DNA from: Streptomyces nojiriensis
GTDB taxonomy: Bacteria; Actinomycetota; Actinomycetes; Streptomycetales; Streptomycetaceae
Direction: 5' to 3'
NCBI RefSeq assembly: GCF_017639205.1
Contig: NZ_CP071139.1
Location: 4,527,001 to 4,591,000 of the forward strand
Length of the DNA: 64,000 nucleotides
Part shown: positions 17,846 to 26,876 of the stretch, one piece after another
Position numbering within the stretch: the stretch's first letter is position 1
Layout of the letters: every line of letters begins with the position of its first letter
Translations under genes and position numbers: made by a program
Notes under the pieces: model-generated
Databases searched by the model: none
What the model saw: only the letters and a program-made list of their open reading frames with translations
Told to the model about the DNA's origin: nothing

Positions 17846-18631
17846 TCAGGGGCTGCCGGGGACGTAGACGTCGAGGGCCGGGAAGCAGACGGCGTTGTCC
17901 GCGCTGCAGATCTCCCGGTCGCCCGGCGAGAGTTGGCGGCCGGGACGTTCGTACGTGAGCAGGCTCAGCGTCCGGCCCGAGGCGAAAGCGGCCGTGGCAT
18001 CGCGGACCGGGCCCATGCCCGGGCTCTGCGGCCCGGGTCCGGTGTACCCGTACGGGGCGTGGCCGCCGTCCACGACGGCGAAGTAGACCGTGGGCCCCTC
18101 GTGGTACCGGACGCCCTCGGTCACCAGCCGGATCCCGATCCGCGCCCAGGACGTCGGCAAGGGGTTGCAGGTGGTGCTCGCGCGGGCGTCACGGACGACG
18201 GCCAGGCAGTAGTTCCGATCGTCGGGCAGCCAGGCGAGCTCGCCCGCGTCGCCCGCCGGTTCGCGGTGGATCACGATGACGGATCCGTCGTCCGGAACAC
18301 GGGCCCCGGAGTCCGCGCGGGCGGCCTCCAGCAGGCGGTCGTCGGCGGCCGTGACCCTCGCGTCCCCGACCGGCTCCGCGGGCCCGGACGATCCCGACGG
18401 CCCGGACGACCCCGACGCGCGCGGCGGCTCGGACGCCGACGGGGAAGGTGCCGCGGGCGGCGGCACGGACGACGACGCCGCGGGCGCCGGCGGTGTCCAC
18501 GACGGCGCCGCTGCGGGCTGCGCCGGGACCGCGGGCGGCGAGAGCGCCGGCGCGGGCGGCAGGGTGCACGCTCCCGTCGCGAGAATCGCCACCGCGCATC
18601 CCGCGGCGGCCGCCATCGTCCCGTGTCTCAT
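17846..18631 (-). CDS. Putative secreted lipoprotein with Pro/Ser-rich linker
   Basis: 261 residues. N-terminal signal MRHGTMAAAAGCAVAILATGAC; the Cys is a likely lipid-attachment site, although the lipobox (TGA-C) is poor. A Pro/Ala/Ser linker covers about 25-95, then an extracytoplasmic domain with four Cys (NYCLAVV, TTCNP, EICSAD, AVCFP) that could form two disulfides. The ATG at 18631 is preferred over upstream in-frame codons because it places the signal peptide at the N-terminus. Domain family not recognised. Confidence 0.62.
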   Translation of the reverse strand: MRHGTMAAAAGCAVAILATGACTLPPAPALSPPAVPAQPAAAPSWTPPAPAASSSVPPPAAPSPSASEPPRASGSSGPSGSSGPAEPVGDARVTAADDRLLEAARADSGARVPDDGSVIVIHREPAGDAGELAWLPDDRNYCLAVVRDARASTTCNPLPTSWARIGIRLVTEGVRYHEGPTVYFAVVDGGHAPYGYTGPGPQSPGMGPVRDATAAFASGRTLSLLTYERPGRQLSPGDREICSADNAVCFPALDVYVPGSP

Positions 18632-18717
18632 CGAAATCCGCCCCCGTGCAGCTGGAACCCGTGTGCCGGGGGCAGTCTGCCGTGTCGCCGAGTCCGGCAA
18701 CACGGCAGGGGCGGCGC

Positions 18718-19530
18718 TCAGCCGAAGCTCGGCATCTCACCCACTGTTGTCGACATGTCGATCACTGCGAAAGCGGCGCCCTGCGGGTCCGTGACCGCCG
18801 CGAACCGGCCGAACGGGCTGTCCATCGGACCGAAGTGCAGCTTCCCGCCGTGCTTCTGAGTCTTCGCCACCGCATCGTCGCAGTCCGGCACCCCGAAGTA
18901 GACCTGAATGTACGGCGGCACCTCCGGCGGGAAGTCGTCGTTCATCTTCATCCGGCCCAGCACCGGGTTCCCGGCGCCGCCGACGCTGAAGACCTTGAAG
19001 TCCATGCCGGCCATCTCGGGGTCCTCGCCCGGGTCCATCTGCTGGGCGCCGTACGGGAAGACCTTCGGCAGGAAGGCGTCCGCCTTGGCCGGGTCCCGGG
19101 TGAAGACCTCCGCCCACGCGTACGAGCCCGCCTCGCCCATCTTCTCGAAGCCCTTGTGCTCGCCCGGCTGCCAGACGCCGAACACCGCGCCGCTCGGCTC
19201 CTTCGCGATCAGCATGGTGCCGAAGGCGCCCACCTGCATCGGGCCCATCAGCACCTCGCCGCCGTTGGCCGTCACCTTCTCGGCGGTGGCCGCCGCGTCG
19301 GACGAGGCGAAGTACAGACACCACTGCGAGGGTGCGTCGGCCCCCGGCATCGGCGGGACCACGGCCGCGACGGCCTTGCCGTCGGAGTAGGCCTGCGTGT
19401 AGTTGCCGTACTCGCTGCTGGCCTCGCCGAAGGTCCAGCCCAGCACGTCCGCGTAGAAGGTCTTGGCCCCCTCCACGTCGGCGAACATCGCGTCCACCCA
19501 GCACGGAGCGCCTTCGGGGAACTCAGACAT
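18718..19530 (-). CDS. VOC-superfamily (glyoxalase/bleomycin-resistance-like) protein, two domains
   Basis: 270 residues made of two vicinal-oxygen-chelate repeats: about 8-125 (PCWVDAMFADVEGAKTFYADVLGW) and 140-260 (YAWAEVFTRDPAKADAFLPKVF). VOC proteins are metalloenzymes or ligand-binding proteins; this subgroup (PhnB/27 kDa antigen Cfp30B-like in mycobacteria) has no firmly known substrate. Start ATG 19530 (MSEFPEGAPCWVD); the frame continues upstream without similarity. Divergent from the HhH-GPD gene. Confidence 0.82.
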   Translation of the reverse strand: MSEFPEGAPCWVDAMFADVEGAKTFYADVLGWTFGEASSEYGNYTQAYSDGKAVAAVVPPMPGADAPSQWCLYFASSDAAATAEKVTANGGEVLMGPMQVGAFGTMLIAKEPSGAVFGVWQPGEHKGFEKMGEAGSYAWAEVFTRDPAKADAFLPKVFPYGAQQMDPGEDPEMAGMDFKVFSVGGAGNPVLGRMKMNDDFPPEVPPYIQVYFGVPDCDDAVAKTQKHGGKLHFGPMDSPFGRFAAVTDPQGAAFAVIDMSTTVGEMPSFG

Positions 19531-19642
19531 GATCGATCGACTCCTCGTCTCGTACCTGCTGTCGTCGTAGACGGTCGTACTCACGCTAGGCGCGCGGTGC
19601 GGCGACCGCGCGGGGAGCGCGCCCAGGCGGGACGCTGGAGCC

Positions 19643-20245
19643 ATGGACAAGGACATCACCATCCGGCTGGCACAGCAGCCGGAGGCCGACGCGCTGCTCG
19701 GCCGGAGCCCGCTCGCCGCACTCGTGGGAATGCTGCTGGACCAGCAGGTGCCGATGGAGTGGGCGTTCTCGGGGCCCTGGACGATCGCCCAGCGGCTGGG
19801 CGCCGACGATCTCGACGCGCACACCATCGCCGCGTACGACCCGGAGGCCTTCGCGGCCCTGCTCTCCGAGAAGCCCGCCGTCCACCGGTACCCGGGGTCG
19901 ATGGCGACGCGCGTCCAGCAGCTGTGCGCGTACCTCGTCGAGCACTACGACGGGAACGCGGAGGCGGTGTGGGCCGACGCGGCCACGGGTCAGGAGCTGC
20001 TGAAGCGCCTCAAGGCGCTGCCGGGCTTCGGGGAGCAGAAGGCGCAGATCTTCCTCGCCCTGCTGGGCAAGCGGTTCGGCGTACGTCCCACGGGCTGGCG
20101 GGAGGCCGCGGGCGGGTACGGCCAGGCCAACGTCTACCGTTCGGCGGCCGACATCACGGGCCCGGAGTCCCTGGCCAAGGTGCGGGCGCACAAGCAGGAG
20201 ATGAAGGCCGCCGCGAAAGCCGCCAAGGCCTCGGGCGGCTCGTGA
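19643..20245 (+). CDS. HhH-GPD-type base excision repair protein
   Basis: 200 residues of the HhH-GPD superfamily (EndoIII/AlkA-like fold). LLDQQVPMEWAFSGPWTIAQRLG is the N-terminal helix region, and LKALPGFGEQKAQIFLALLGKRFG is the helix-hairpin-helix with the GFGxxKA loop that grips DNA. The catalytic Asp position (after the HhH) is not clearly conserved: the segment reads RPTGWREAAG. Actinobacterial homologues are annotated as uncharacterised HhH-GPD proteins. No iron-sulfur cysteines. Confidence 0.8.
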   Translation: MDKDITIRLAQQPEADALLGRSPLAALVGMLLDQQVPMEWAFSGPWTIAQRLGADDLDAHTIAAYDPEAFAALLSEKPAVHRYPGSMATRVQQLCAYLVEHYDGNAEAVWADAATGQELLKRLKALPGFGEQKAQIFLALLGKRFGVRPTGWREAAGGYGQANVYRSAADITGPESLAKVRAHKQEMKAAAKAAKASGGS

Positions 20246-20385
20246 TCCCGGCCGGTCCCGGCGGGTCCGGGTGGGCCCCGGTCGGCCCCGGCCGGTCCCA
20301 GTCGGACCGGCCGCGGAATTGACCGGCGTCACAGGCCTTCGATTGACCCCTGATTTCGGTCGCTCAAGATCGTAGATTGGTGGAC

Positions 20386-20859
20386 ATGACAGAGATCGCG
20401 ACCCGCGCCGCCACCGCCGAAGCCATCCACGACGCCCCCGGCAGCCTCATCACCCTGCTCACCGACACTGCCGAGCTCACCTGCAACACCGCCACCTTCG
20501 ACGAGGGTGCGGCGGGCGCCCCGGTGCACTTCCACACCAAGGCCACCGAGTTCTTCCACGTCACCGCCGGCCGGCTCGACATCCTCGTCGACGACGAGAT
20601 CCACACCCTGGGCGCCGGCGACTTCATCGCGGTCCCGCCGGGCGTGAAGCACGCCTTCGCCCCCGCCCCCGGCCACACCGCCGCCGTCTTCGTCGGCTTC
20701 ACCCCCGGCATGGGCCGCTTCGACTACTACCGGCTCCTCGGCCGGGTCAACGCGGGCGAGGCCACCGTGCAGGACATCAAGGACAGCTCGGCGACCTACG
20801 ACAACCACTACGCGGAGAGCCCCGTCTGGAGCGGCCGCCGCCGCAGCGCGGAGCCGTAG
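20386..20859 (+). CDS. Cupin-domain protein
   Basis: 157 residues with both cupin motifs: PVHFHTKATEFFHVTAGRLDI (motif 1, His/His/Glu metal ligands) and PPGVKHAFAP (motif 2). Single-domain cupins of this kind may be quercetinase-like dioxygenases or sugar/metal-binding proteins. ATG 20386 is preferred over TTG 20377. Its 3' end overlaps the convergent opcA gene by 52 bases. Confidence 0.78.
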   Translation: MTEIATRAATAEAIHDAPGSLITLLTDTAELTCNTATFDEGAAGAPVHFHTKATEFFHVTAGRLDILVDDEIHTLGAGDFIAVPPGVKHAFAPAPGHTAAVFVGFTPGMGRFDYYRLLGRVNAGEATVQDIKDSSATYDNHYAESPVWSGRRRSAEP

Positions 20860-21740
20860 ACCACGTCCGCGTCGAGGCGGCGCAGTTCCTCCGCGATCAG
20901 TTCGGCGCCGCTGCGGATCTTCAGGGCCACCTTGCGGTCGGGGCTCTCCGGCAGGCTCAAGGTGGCCAGCACGCCCGCGGGCCGGTCCACCCGGATCTCC
21001 CCGCCCGCGGTCTGCAGGCTGACCCCGGTGATCACCGGGCCCTCGGTCGCCACCCGGGCCACCGGCACCCCCAGCCGGTCCTCCAGCCAGCGCGCCAGCA
21101 GCTCCGCGCTCGCGTTGTCGGGCTCGCTCTCCACCGCCGCGCCGGTCACCGGCAGCGGCTTCTGGTCCAGGGCCGCGGCCAGCAGCGAGCGCCACGGCGT
21201 GAGGCGGGTCCAGGCCAGGTCGGTGTCGCCGGGCTGGTAGCCGGCGGCCCGCTCGTCGAGCACGCCGACCGGGTCGAAGGCGGCGGCCGCGTCCGTGATC
21301 CGGCGCTGCGCGAGCGCGCCCAGCGGATCCCGCGCCAGGTCGGTGGGCGCGTCGGCCGGCCACCAGGCCACCACCGGCGCGTCCGGCAGGAGCAGCGGCA
21401 GGACGACCGAGCCGGCCTGCTCGGTCAGCGCGCCGTGCAGGCGCAGCAGCACGATCTCGCCGGTCCCGGCGTCGGAGCCGACCCGCAGTTCGGCGTCGAC
21501 GCGGTCCGCGCGGAGCTTGTGCGGGCCGCGTGAGGTCCGTCTGATCACCGCGATGATGCGGCAGGGGTGTTCACGCGAGGCCTCGGAGGCCGCGCGTACG
21601 GCGTCGTAGGCGTTCTCCTCGTCGGTGGCGAGGACGAGGGTCAGCACCAGCCCCATGGTCGGGCTGCCTATCGCCCGGCGGGCTTCGAGCAGGGCCCGGT
21701 TGACCTTGCTGGACGTGGTGTCGGTGAGTTCGGTCCGCAT
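20808..21740 (-). CDS. opcA: Glucose-6-phosphate dehydrogenase assembly protein OpcA
   Basis: 310 residues with OpcA hallmarks: MRTELTDTTSSKVNRALLEARRA at the N-terminus, VVLPLLLPDAPVVAWWP, DPLGALAQRRITD, GDTDLAWTRLTPWRSLLAAALDQ and the C-terminal ELIAEELRRLDAD. OpcA is an allosteric or assembly factor for Zwf in cyanobacteria and actinobacteria and normally sits between zwf and pgl. Here it is not next to zwf; it lies 20 bases after a HerA-like ATPase gene, presumably co-transcribed. The C-terminus overlaps the convergent cupin gene. Probably one of two or more OpcA copies in the genome (inference). Confidence 0.86.
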   Translation of the reverse strand: MRTELTDTTSSKVNRALLEARRAIGSPTMGLVLTLVLATDEENAYDAVRAASEASREHPCRIIAVIRRTSRGPHKLRADRVDAELRVGSDAGTGEIVLLRLHGALTEQAGSVVLPLLLPDAPVVAWWPADAPTDLARDPLGALAQRRITDAAAAFDPVGVLDERAAGYQPGDTDLAWTRLTPWRSLLAAALDQKPLPVTGAAVESEPDNASAELLARWLEDRLGVPVARVATEGPVITGVSLQTAGGEIRVDRPAGVLATLSLPESPDRKVALKIRSGAELIAEELRRLDADVVYGSALRRRPLQTGLSA

Positions 21741-21760
21741 GCACCGAGTCTGTCACCGCG

Positions 21761-23380
21761 TCACCGGCGCCTGCGCGCCGTCCCGAAGATCGAGCGCGAG
21801 ATCTCCCGGCCCACCTGTGTCCCGATCGACCGGGCCAGCGAGCGGAACAGCCCGCTCCCCACCACCTGCTCGGCCAGTGAGGGGTCCGGCTTCGGGGTGC
21901 TGCGCGCGGCCCGCGCGGCCTGCTTCTGCGCCTCCTCGGCCTGCTTCTCGGCCTCGGCTGCGGCCGCGGCGGCCTCCGCCCGCGCCTCCGCGGCGGCCTG
22001 TTCGGCGCCGATCTTCTCGTACGCCGACTCGCGGTCGACCGGCGCCGCGTAGCGCGACCAGAGCGGGGAGGACTTCACGGCCTGCTCCAGGTCCGCCGCC
22101 GCGATCGGTCCCATCAGCGACTGCGGGGCCCGCAGCCGGGTCGCCGCGACCGGGGTCGGGGCGCCGTTCTCGCTGAGCACGGTGACGACCGCCTCGCCGG
22201 TCCCCAGCTGCGTGAGCAGCTCCTCCAGGTCGTACGCGGAGCGGGGGAAGGTCTTCACGGCCGCCTTCAGCGCCTTGGCGTCGTCGGGGGCGAAGGCGCG
22301 CAGCGCGTGCTGCACCCGGTTGCCGAGCTGGGCGAGGACGTCCGACGGCACGTCCTTGGGGGTCTGGGTGACGAAGAAGACGCCGACGCCCTTGGAGCGG
22401 ATGAGCCGGACCGTCCGGGTGATGGCCGCGAGGAAGGCTTTGGAGGCCCCGTCGAAGAGCAGGTGCGCCTCGTCGAAGAAGAAGACGAGCTTGGGCTTCT
22501 CCAGGTCGCCGACCTCCGGCAGGTCGTTGTAGAGGTCGGCGAGCAGCCACATCAGGAAGGTGGAGAAGAGCTGCGGCTTGTCCTGGACCGCCGGGAGTTC
22601 CAGTACGGAGACCAGGCCGCGCCCGTCGGCGGCCGTCCGCAGGAACTCGCCCGTGTCGAACTCGGGCTCGCCGAAGAACTCCGAGGCGCCCTGCTGCTCG
22701 AAGGCGGTGAGCGCCCGCAGGATCACCCCGGCCGTCACCGTGGACAGTCCGCCGATCCCCTTGAGTTCGGGTCTGCCCTGGTCGGAGACGAGGAAGGCGA
22801 CGACCGCGCGCAGGTCCTTGAGGTCGATCAGCTCCAGGCCCTTGGTGTCGGCGTAGTGGAAGATCAGGCCGAGGGACTGCTCCTGCGTCTGGTTGAGCTG
22901 GAGCACCTTCGACATCAGCACCGGACCGAAGCTGGTGACCGTGGACCGCAGCGGGATCCCCGGGCCGATCCCGCCCAGCGAGTAGAACGCGCAGGGGTAT
23001 CCGGTGGGCTCCCACGACTGGGCCACGTCCCGGGCCCGTTCGCCGACCCTGTCGCCCGCCGTCCCGGGCACCGAGATCCCCGAGAGGTCGCCCTTGACGT
23101 CGGCGAGGAAGACGGGGACGCCGCCTGCCGACAGCTGTTCGGTGATGAGCTGGAGCGTCTTGGTCTTGCCGGTTCCGGTGGCTCCGGCGACCAGTCCGTG
23201 GCGGCCCAGCATCGCCAGGGGGATGCGGATCTGACGGTCGGGCAGGCAGTCGCCGTCCCAGAGGAGGGCCCCGAGGTCGAGCGCGGGTCCGGTGAACGCG
23301 TACCCGGCGGCGATCTCCCCGGCCGGGCCCGCCGGGTCCGGCCGGTCCGCCGGAGGGGCGGGGTCGGTGCTCTCGCTCAT
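21761..23380 (-). CDS. HerA-like ATPase/helicase (DUF853 family)
   Basis: 539 residues. Walker A GATGTGKT at 66-73; Walker B VFFFDEAHLLF near 300; then FFVTQTPKDVPSDVLAQLGNRVQHAL (sensor/arginine-finger region) as in FtsK/HerA-type ring ATPases. Residues 455-505 are an Ala/Glu/Lys-rich predicted coiled coil, and the tail is basic (SRSIFGTARRRR). Bacterial DUF853 proteins are sometimes described as having kinase-like activity, but their biological role is unclear. ATG 23380. It is divergent from the ParB-fold small gene and upstream of opcA. Confidence 0.85.
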   Translation of the reverse strand: MSESTDPAPPADRPDPAGPAGEIAAGYAFTGPALDLGALLWDGDCLPDRQIRIPLAMLGRHGLVAGATGTGKTKTLQLITEQLSAGGVPVFLADVKGDLSGISVPGTAGDRVGERARDVAQSWEPTGYPCAFYSLGGIGPGIPLRSTVTSFGPVLMSKVLQLNQTQEQSLGLIFHYADTKGLELIDLKDLRAVVAFLVSDQGRPELKGIGGLSTVTAGVILRALTAFEQQGASEFFGEPEFDTGEFLRTAADGRGLVSVLELPAVQDKPQLFSTFLMWLLADLYNDLPEVGDLEKPKLVFFFDEAHLLFDGASKAFLAAITRTVRLIRSKGVGVFFVTQTPKDVPSDVLAQLGNRVQHALRAFAPDDAKALKAAVKTFPRSAYDLEELLTQLGTGEAVVTVLSENGAPTPVAATRLRAPQSLMGPIAAADLEQAVKSSPLWSRYAAPVDRESAYEKIGAEQAAAEARAEAAAAAAEAEKQAEEAQKQAARAARSTPKPDPSLAEQVVGSGLFRSLARSIGTQVGREISRSIFGTARRRR

Positions 23381-23468
23381 GCTTCACTCCCGAAATAGCG
23401 CTGTTCATCACTTTTGCACCGCCGTCACGAGGCTGCGCCCGCACGCACCGGCCCGGTAGGCTTTCCGT

Positions 23469-23765
23469 GTGATCTTCAAGCGCATCGGAAGCGGACGGCC
23501 CTACCCCGACCACGGCAGGGAAACCACCCGGCAGTGGGCGGACGTCGCGCCGCGCCCGGTCCGGCTCGACCAGCTCGTGACGACCAAGGGCCAGCTGGAC
23601 CTCGAAACGCTGCTCGCCGAGGACTCCACCTTCTACGGCGACCTGTTCGCGCACGTCGTGAAGTGGCGGGGCGACCTCTACCTGGAGGACGGGCTGCACC
23701 GCGCCGTGCGCGCCGCCCTCCAGCAGCGCCAGGTGCTGCACGCGCGCGTCCTCGAGATGGACTGA
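23469..23765 (+). CDS. Small ParB/Srx-fold protein
   Basis: 98 residues. The C-terminal half (HVVKWRGDLYLEDGLHRAVRAALQQR) is the core of the ParB N-terminal/sulfiredoxin fold: an Asp-Gly-x-His-Arg box followed by an alpha helix. In ParB this segment binds CTP or other nucleotides. The VRLDQLVTTKGQLDLETLL stretch corresponds to the first strands. It lacks any HTH or C-terminal dimer domain. GTG 23469 start with divergent orientation to the HerA-like gene. I recall very similar small proteins across Streptomyces, without assigned function. Confidence 0.72.
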   Translation: MIFKRIGSGRPYPDHGRETTRQWADVAPRPVRLDQLVTTKGQLDLETLLAEDSTFYGDLFAHVVKWRGDLYLEDGLHRAVRAALQQRQVLHARVLEMD

Positions 23766-23858
23766 CGGCTTCGCCCGTATTGCGCCTTTCGGGTCACCAT
23801 TGACCTATCAGCAGATCATTTAGTAGGCATCGACACCGGGCCGCACTACGCTGCGCCC

Positions 23859-24530
23859 ATGAGCATGCTCACTCCCCCCGGCATGGGCGGAAAGTACCGC
23901 GTCACGGGAGCCGCCTACCCCCGTATGAGTCGTAAGCGGAGCCGTACCCGGATCGTCCTCGCTGTGCTCGGCTCGATCCTTGCGCTGGCCCTGGTCGGCT
24001 ACGGGGCCCTGCAGCTCATCGACGTGTTCCGGGGCGACAGCCCCAAGCGGAATACGGCTGCGGGGGCCAAGGACTGCCCGACGACGCCTCCCGGTACCGC
24101 CGCCAAGGGCGGCCCCGGCGCCGCCTCCACCGCCCCGGCCGCCGGCAAACCGGCGGTCGTCCTCCCCCCGCCCGGGGAGATCGCGGTCAACGTCTACAAC
24201 GCGACCCCGCGCGCGGGCCTGGCCAAGGCCGTCGGTGACGAGCTGGCCAAACGCGGCTTCGTCATCGGCAAGGTGGGCAACGCACCGGCCGACTTCGACA
24301 AGAAGGTCCCCGGCACGGGGATACTGCTCGGCTCCCCGACGACCGACAAGGCGGTCTTCGCCGTACTCGGCACGCAGCTCGCCGGCACCACCCAGCAGAC
24401 CGACACCCGCGAGACCGCGGACGTCGACCTGATCCTGGGCGACGCCTTCAAGGAGCTGAGTACGAAGGAGGACGCGGACAAGGCGCTGGCCCTGTTGGCC
24501 AACCCCGTGCCCGCGCCCAAGAACTGCTGA
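23859..24530 (+). CDS. Membrane-anchored LytR C-terminal-domain protein
   Basis: 223 residues. Short cytoplasmic N-terminus with a basic patch (SRKRSRTR), one membrane helix at about 32-52 (IVLAVLGSILALALVGYGALQLI), an Ala/Pro/Gly linker, then a LytR_C domain (IAVNVYNATPRAGLAKAVGDEL and TVDLILGDAF-like end), which in LytR-CpsA-Psr relatives faces the cell wall. There is no catalytic LCP domain, so it is a cell-envelope accessory protein rather than a ligase. ATG 23859; convergent with upp. Confidence 0.8.
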   Translation: MSMLTPPGMGGKYRVTGAAYPRMSRKRSRTRIVLAVLGSILALALVGYGALQLIDVFRGDSPKRNTAAGAKDCPTTPPGTAAKGGPGAASTAPAAGKPAVVLPPPGEIAVNVYNATPRAGLAKAVGDELAKRGFVIGKVGNAPADFDKKVPGTGILLGSPTTDKAVFAVLGTQLAGTTQQTDTRETADVDLILGDAFKELSTKEDADKALALLANPVPAPKNC

Positions 24531-24585
24531 CGTGCGAGGCGGTCCGGACGCACCGGACCGCCGCGCGGCCCTGCTGCGCCGAGCC

Positions 24586-25221
24586 CTACTCCGCCGAGCC
24601 GTACATCCGGTCGCCGGCGTCACCCAGACCCGGCACGATGTAGCCGTGCTCGTTGAGCCGCTCGTCCACCGCGGCCGTCACCACCGTCACCGGCGTGCCC
24701 GCCAGCTCGCGCTCCATGATCTCGACGCCCTCGGGCGCGGCCAGCAGCACCACGGCCGTGACGTCGTCGGCGCCGCGCTTGATCAGCTCCTGGATCGCCG
24801 CGACCAGCGTGCCGCCGGTGGCGAGCATCGGGTCGACGACGTAGACCTGGCGTCCCGAGAGGTCCTCCGGCATGCGCGTCGCGTACGTGGAGGCCTCCAG
24901 GGTCTCCTCGTTGCGGACCATGCCCAGGAAGCCCACCTCGGCGGTCGGCAGCAACCGCACCATGCCGTCGAGCATGCCGAGGCCGGCGCGCAGGATCGGA
25001 ACGACCAGCGGGCGCGGGTGCGAGAGCTTCACGCCGGTGGTCGGGGCAACCGGGGTCTCGATGTCGGCCTGCTCCGTGCGCACGTCCCGGGTGGCCTCGT
25101 ACGCGAGCAGGGTCACCAGCTCGTCGGCGAGCCGCCGGAAGGTGGCGGAGTCGGTGCGCTTGTCGCGCAGGGTGGTGAGTTTGTGCGCCACCAAGGGGTG
25201 ATCGACGACCTGCAAACGCAC
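24586..25221 (-). CDS. upp: Uracil phosphoribosyltransferase
   Basis: Salvages uracil with PRPP to UMP. 211 residues, the usual length. The PRPP loop VYVVDPMLATGGT lies at about 127-138, and the uracil-binding end GYIVPGLGDAGDRMYGS is present. GTG 25221 is chosen as start (MRLQVVDHPLVAHKL), with GGAGGA 4 bases upstream; the frame could also begin at TTG 25233, but that would fall inside the ribosome-binding site. Confidence 0.95.
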   Translation of the reverse strand: MRLQVVDHPLVAHKLTTLRDKRTDSATFRRLADELVTLLAYEATRDVRTEQADIETPVAPTTGVKLSHPRPLVVPILRAGLGMLDGMVRLLPTAEVGFLGMVRNEETLEASTYATRMPEDLSGRQVYVVDPMLATGGTLVAAIQELIKRGADDVTAVVLLAAPEGVEIMERELAGTPVTVVTAAVDERLNEHGYIVPGLGDAGDRMYGSAE

Positions 25222-25385
25222 AACATCCTCCAAAACTCAGCCTGCGACCTGCAAAAACGGTCGCACGACGCGACCTGCACCCAAAAGGCTACGCGCTGAG
25301 GCGGCTCCTTCGCGTCCGAAGCGGCGGCCGGGCCCGCCGCTCCCCTGCGGATGCGACCCGCGCGGACGCCCAGCAGGCTGGACGG

Positions 25386-26339
25386 ATGAGCAATACACCG
25401 GTGATCGCGGCCGTCGACGGTTCGGAACACAGCCTGCGGGCCCTGGAGTGGGCTCGGAAGGAGGCCGTCCGGCACGACTGCGGGCTGCTGGTCGCCCATG
25501 TACTGCCCGACCATGCCCAGTTGTACGCCGGGCGCCGGGCCTCGCTGCACGACGCCTCCGAGCCCGAGGAATTCGCCGACCCCGTGCGCGACTGGGTCCG
25601 GTCCCTCCTGGGTGCCGACGGCCCCGGGCTGCCCGAGGGGGTCACGTACGAGGCCCTGGAGGGCTCCGTGCCCGAGGCGCTGCGGGTGATCGGCTCGCAG
25701 GCCCGGATGCTGGTGATGGGCTCCCGGGGCCGCGGCGGCTTCGCCAGCCTGCTGCTCGGCTCCAGCAGCCGGGCGGTGGCCAGCACGGCCGCCTGCCCGG
25801 TGGTCGTGGTCCCGCACGCGGAGCGCGGCGCCATCCCCGACGCCGATGCCGACGCCGAGCAGTCGGCCGGGCGGGTGGTGGTCGGGCTGCACGCCGCCGA
25901 GACGCCCGACGACGTACTGACCTTCGCGTTCACCGAGGCCGCCGTGCGGGCGACCACCGTCCAGGTGGTCTCCGCGTACGCCATCCCGCCCTCGCCGAAC
26001 CTGGTGATCGACAGCCCCTTCGCGGTGATCCCGCCGGAGGGGCTGGCCGACGAGGGGGACGGCGTACCGGCCGAACGGGAGATGCTGCGGTCCCAGACGG
26101 AGCGGCTGGCGCCGCTGCGCGAGCGGTTCCCGGACGTCCCGGTCGAGCAGGCCGCGGTGCCCGGGGACGCGGCGGGCCGGCTGGTCATCGCCTCCAGGGC
26201 GGCGGCGCTGATCGTGGTGGGCCGCCACCACCCGCGGCGCACCGCCATGTCGCTGGCGATCGGCTCGGTGGCCCATGCGGTGCTCCACCACGCGCACGGC
26301 CCGGTGGCGGTGGTCCCGACCCTCAAGGACGACGTCTGA
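25386..26339 (+). CDS. Universal stress protein, tandem UspA domains
   Basis: 317 residues in two UspA domains (about 5-140 and 165-315). Domain 1 has the ATP-binding motif G-2x-G-9x-G-S (GSRGRGGFASLLLGSSS, 112-128); domain 2 has a modified equivalent (VGRHHPRRTAMSLAIGSV). Tandem USPs of this size are common in actinobacteria and tied to hypoxia, stationary phase and stress. ATG 25386, divergent from upp. Confidence 0.88.
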   Translation: MSNTPVIAAVDGSEHSLRALEWARKEAVRHDCGLLVAHVLPDHAQLYAGRRASLHDASEPEEFADPVRDWVRSLLGADGPGLPEGVTYEALEGSVPEALRVIGSQARMLVMGSRGRGGFASLLLGSSSRAVASTAACPVVVVPHAERGAIPDADADAEQSAGRVVVGLHAAETPDDVLTFAFTEAAVRATTVQVVSAYAIPPSPNLVIDSPFAVIPPEGLADEGDGVPAEREMLRSQTERLAPLRERFPDVPVEQAAVPGDAAGRLVIASRAAALIVVGRHHPRRTAMSLAIGSVAHAVLHHAHGPVAVVPTLKDDV

Positions 26340-26421
26340 CCTGCGGCGGGGTGGCATCAAACGCGCCGTCCGGGGGAAGGTGGGTGCAGGGGGGACGACC
26401 GACCAGCCAGGGTGGTGGCCG

Positions 26422-26601
26422 ATGCCCGACAGGCAGCCGAAGGACGAGGTGCCGGAGACCGCGGCACAGCGCCGAGCACGCCGCGCGCAGTTCCTGCGCG
26501 ACCTGATGGAAGCGCGCGAGCTGCGCGATCGCGTCCAGCCCCGCCGCGCCCGGGCGGCCCGTATGCGCCAGCAGATGCGCATGCGCACCTTCCGCTGGTG
26601 A
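26422..26601 (+). CDS. Small basic protein (59 aa)
   Basis: 59 residues, strongly Arg-rich and predicted almost entirely helical, with repeats of RRARR, RRARAARMRQQ and a RMRTFRW end. It starts at ATG 26422 with GGGTGG upstream. I recall near-identical small proteins in other Streptomyces, which supports a real gene. The charge pattern suggests nucleic-acid or ribosome binding (inference). It lies between the USP gene and the tadA operon. Confidence 0.6.
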   Translation: MPDRQPKDEVPETAAQRRARRAQFLRDLMEARELRDRVQPRRARAARMRQQMRMRTFRW

Positions 26602-26876
26602 TCCGGGACCCCGGCACGCCGCGACACGTCCGGGACGCACCACCCGCCCCACACCCCTCCCCGCGACCCCGCCGCCCCCGCGCCGCAACCCCGGACAGCC
26701 CCCGCCGGTGCACGGCGCGGCACGACGCAAGCGCGGAAGACCTCTCGCAAAGCCGCTGTTTCTGCCACGATGCCGATTGGGCGGGGTACGGACGGCGAGC
26801 AGCACGGCCGCTGTGCCCCAACCTCCGGCCGGGGGGACCTCCAACCGGCACGCCTAAGACCAGTGGGAGAGTCACG

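Noticed and set aside
18716..18760. Possible gene fusion between the VOC protein and the lipoprotein
   Set aside because: The stop of the VOC gene and the start of the lipoprotein gene are separate, on the same strand with an 86-base gap; no fusion.
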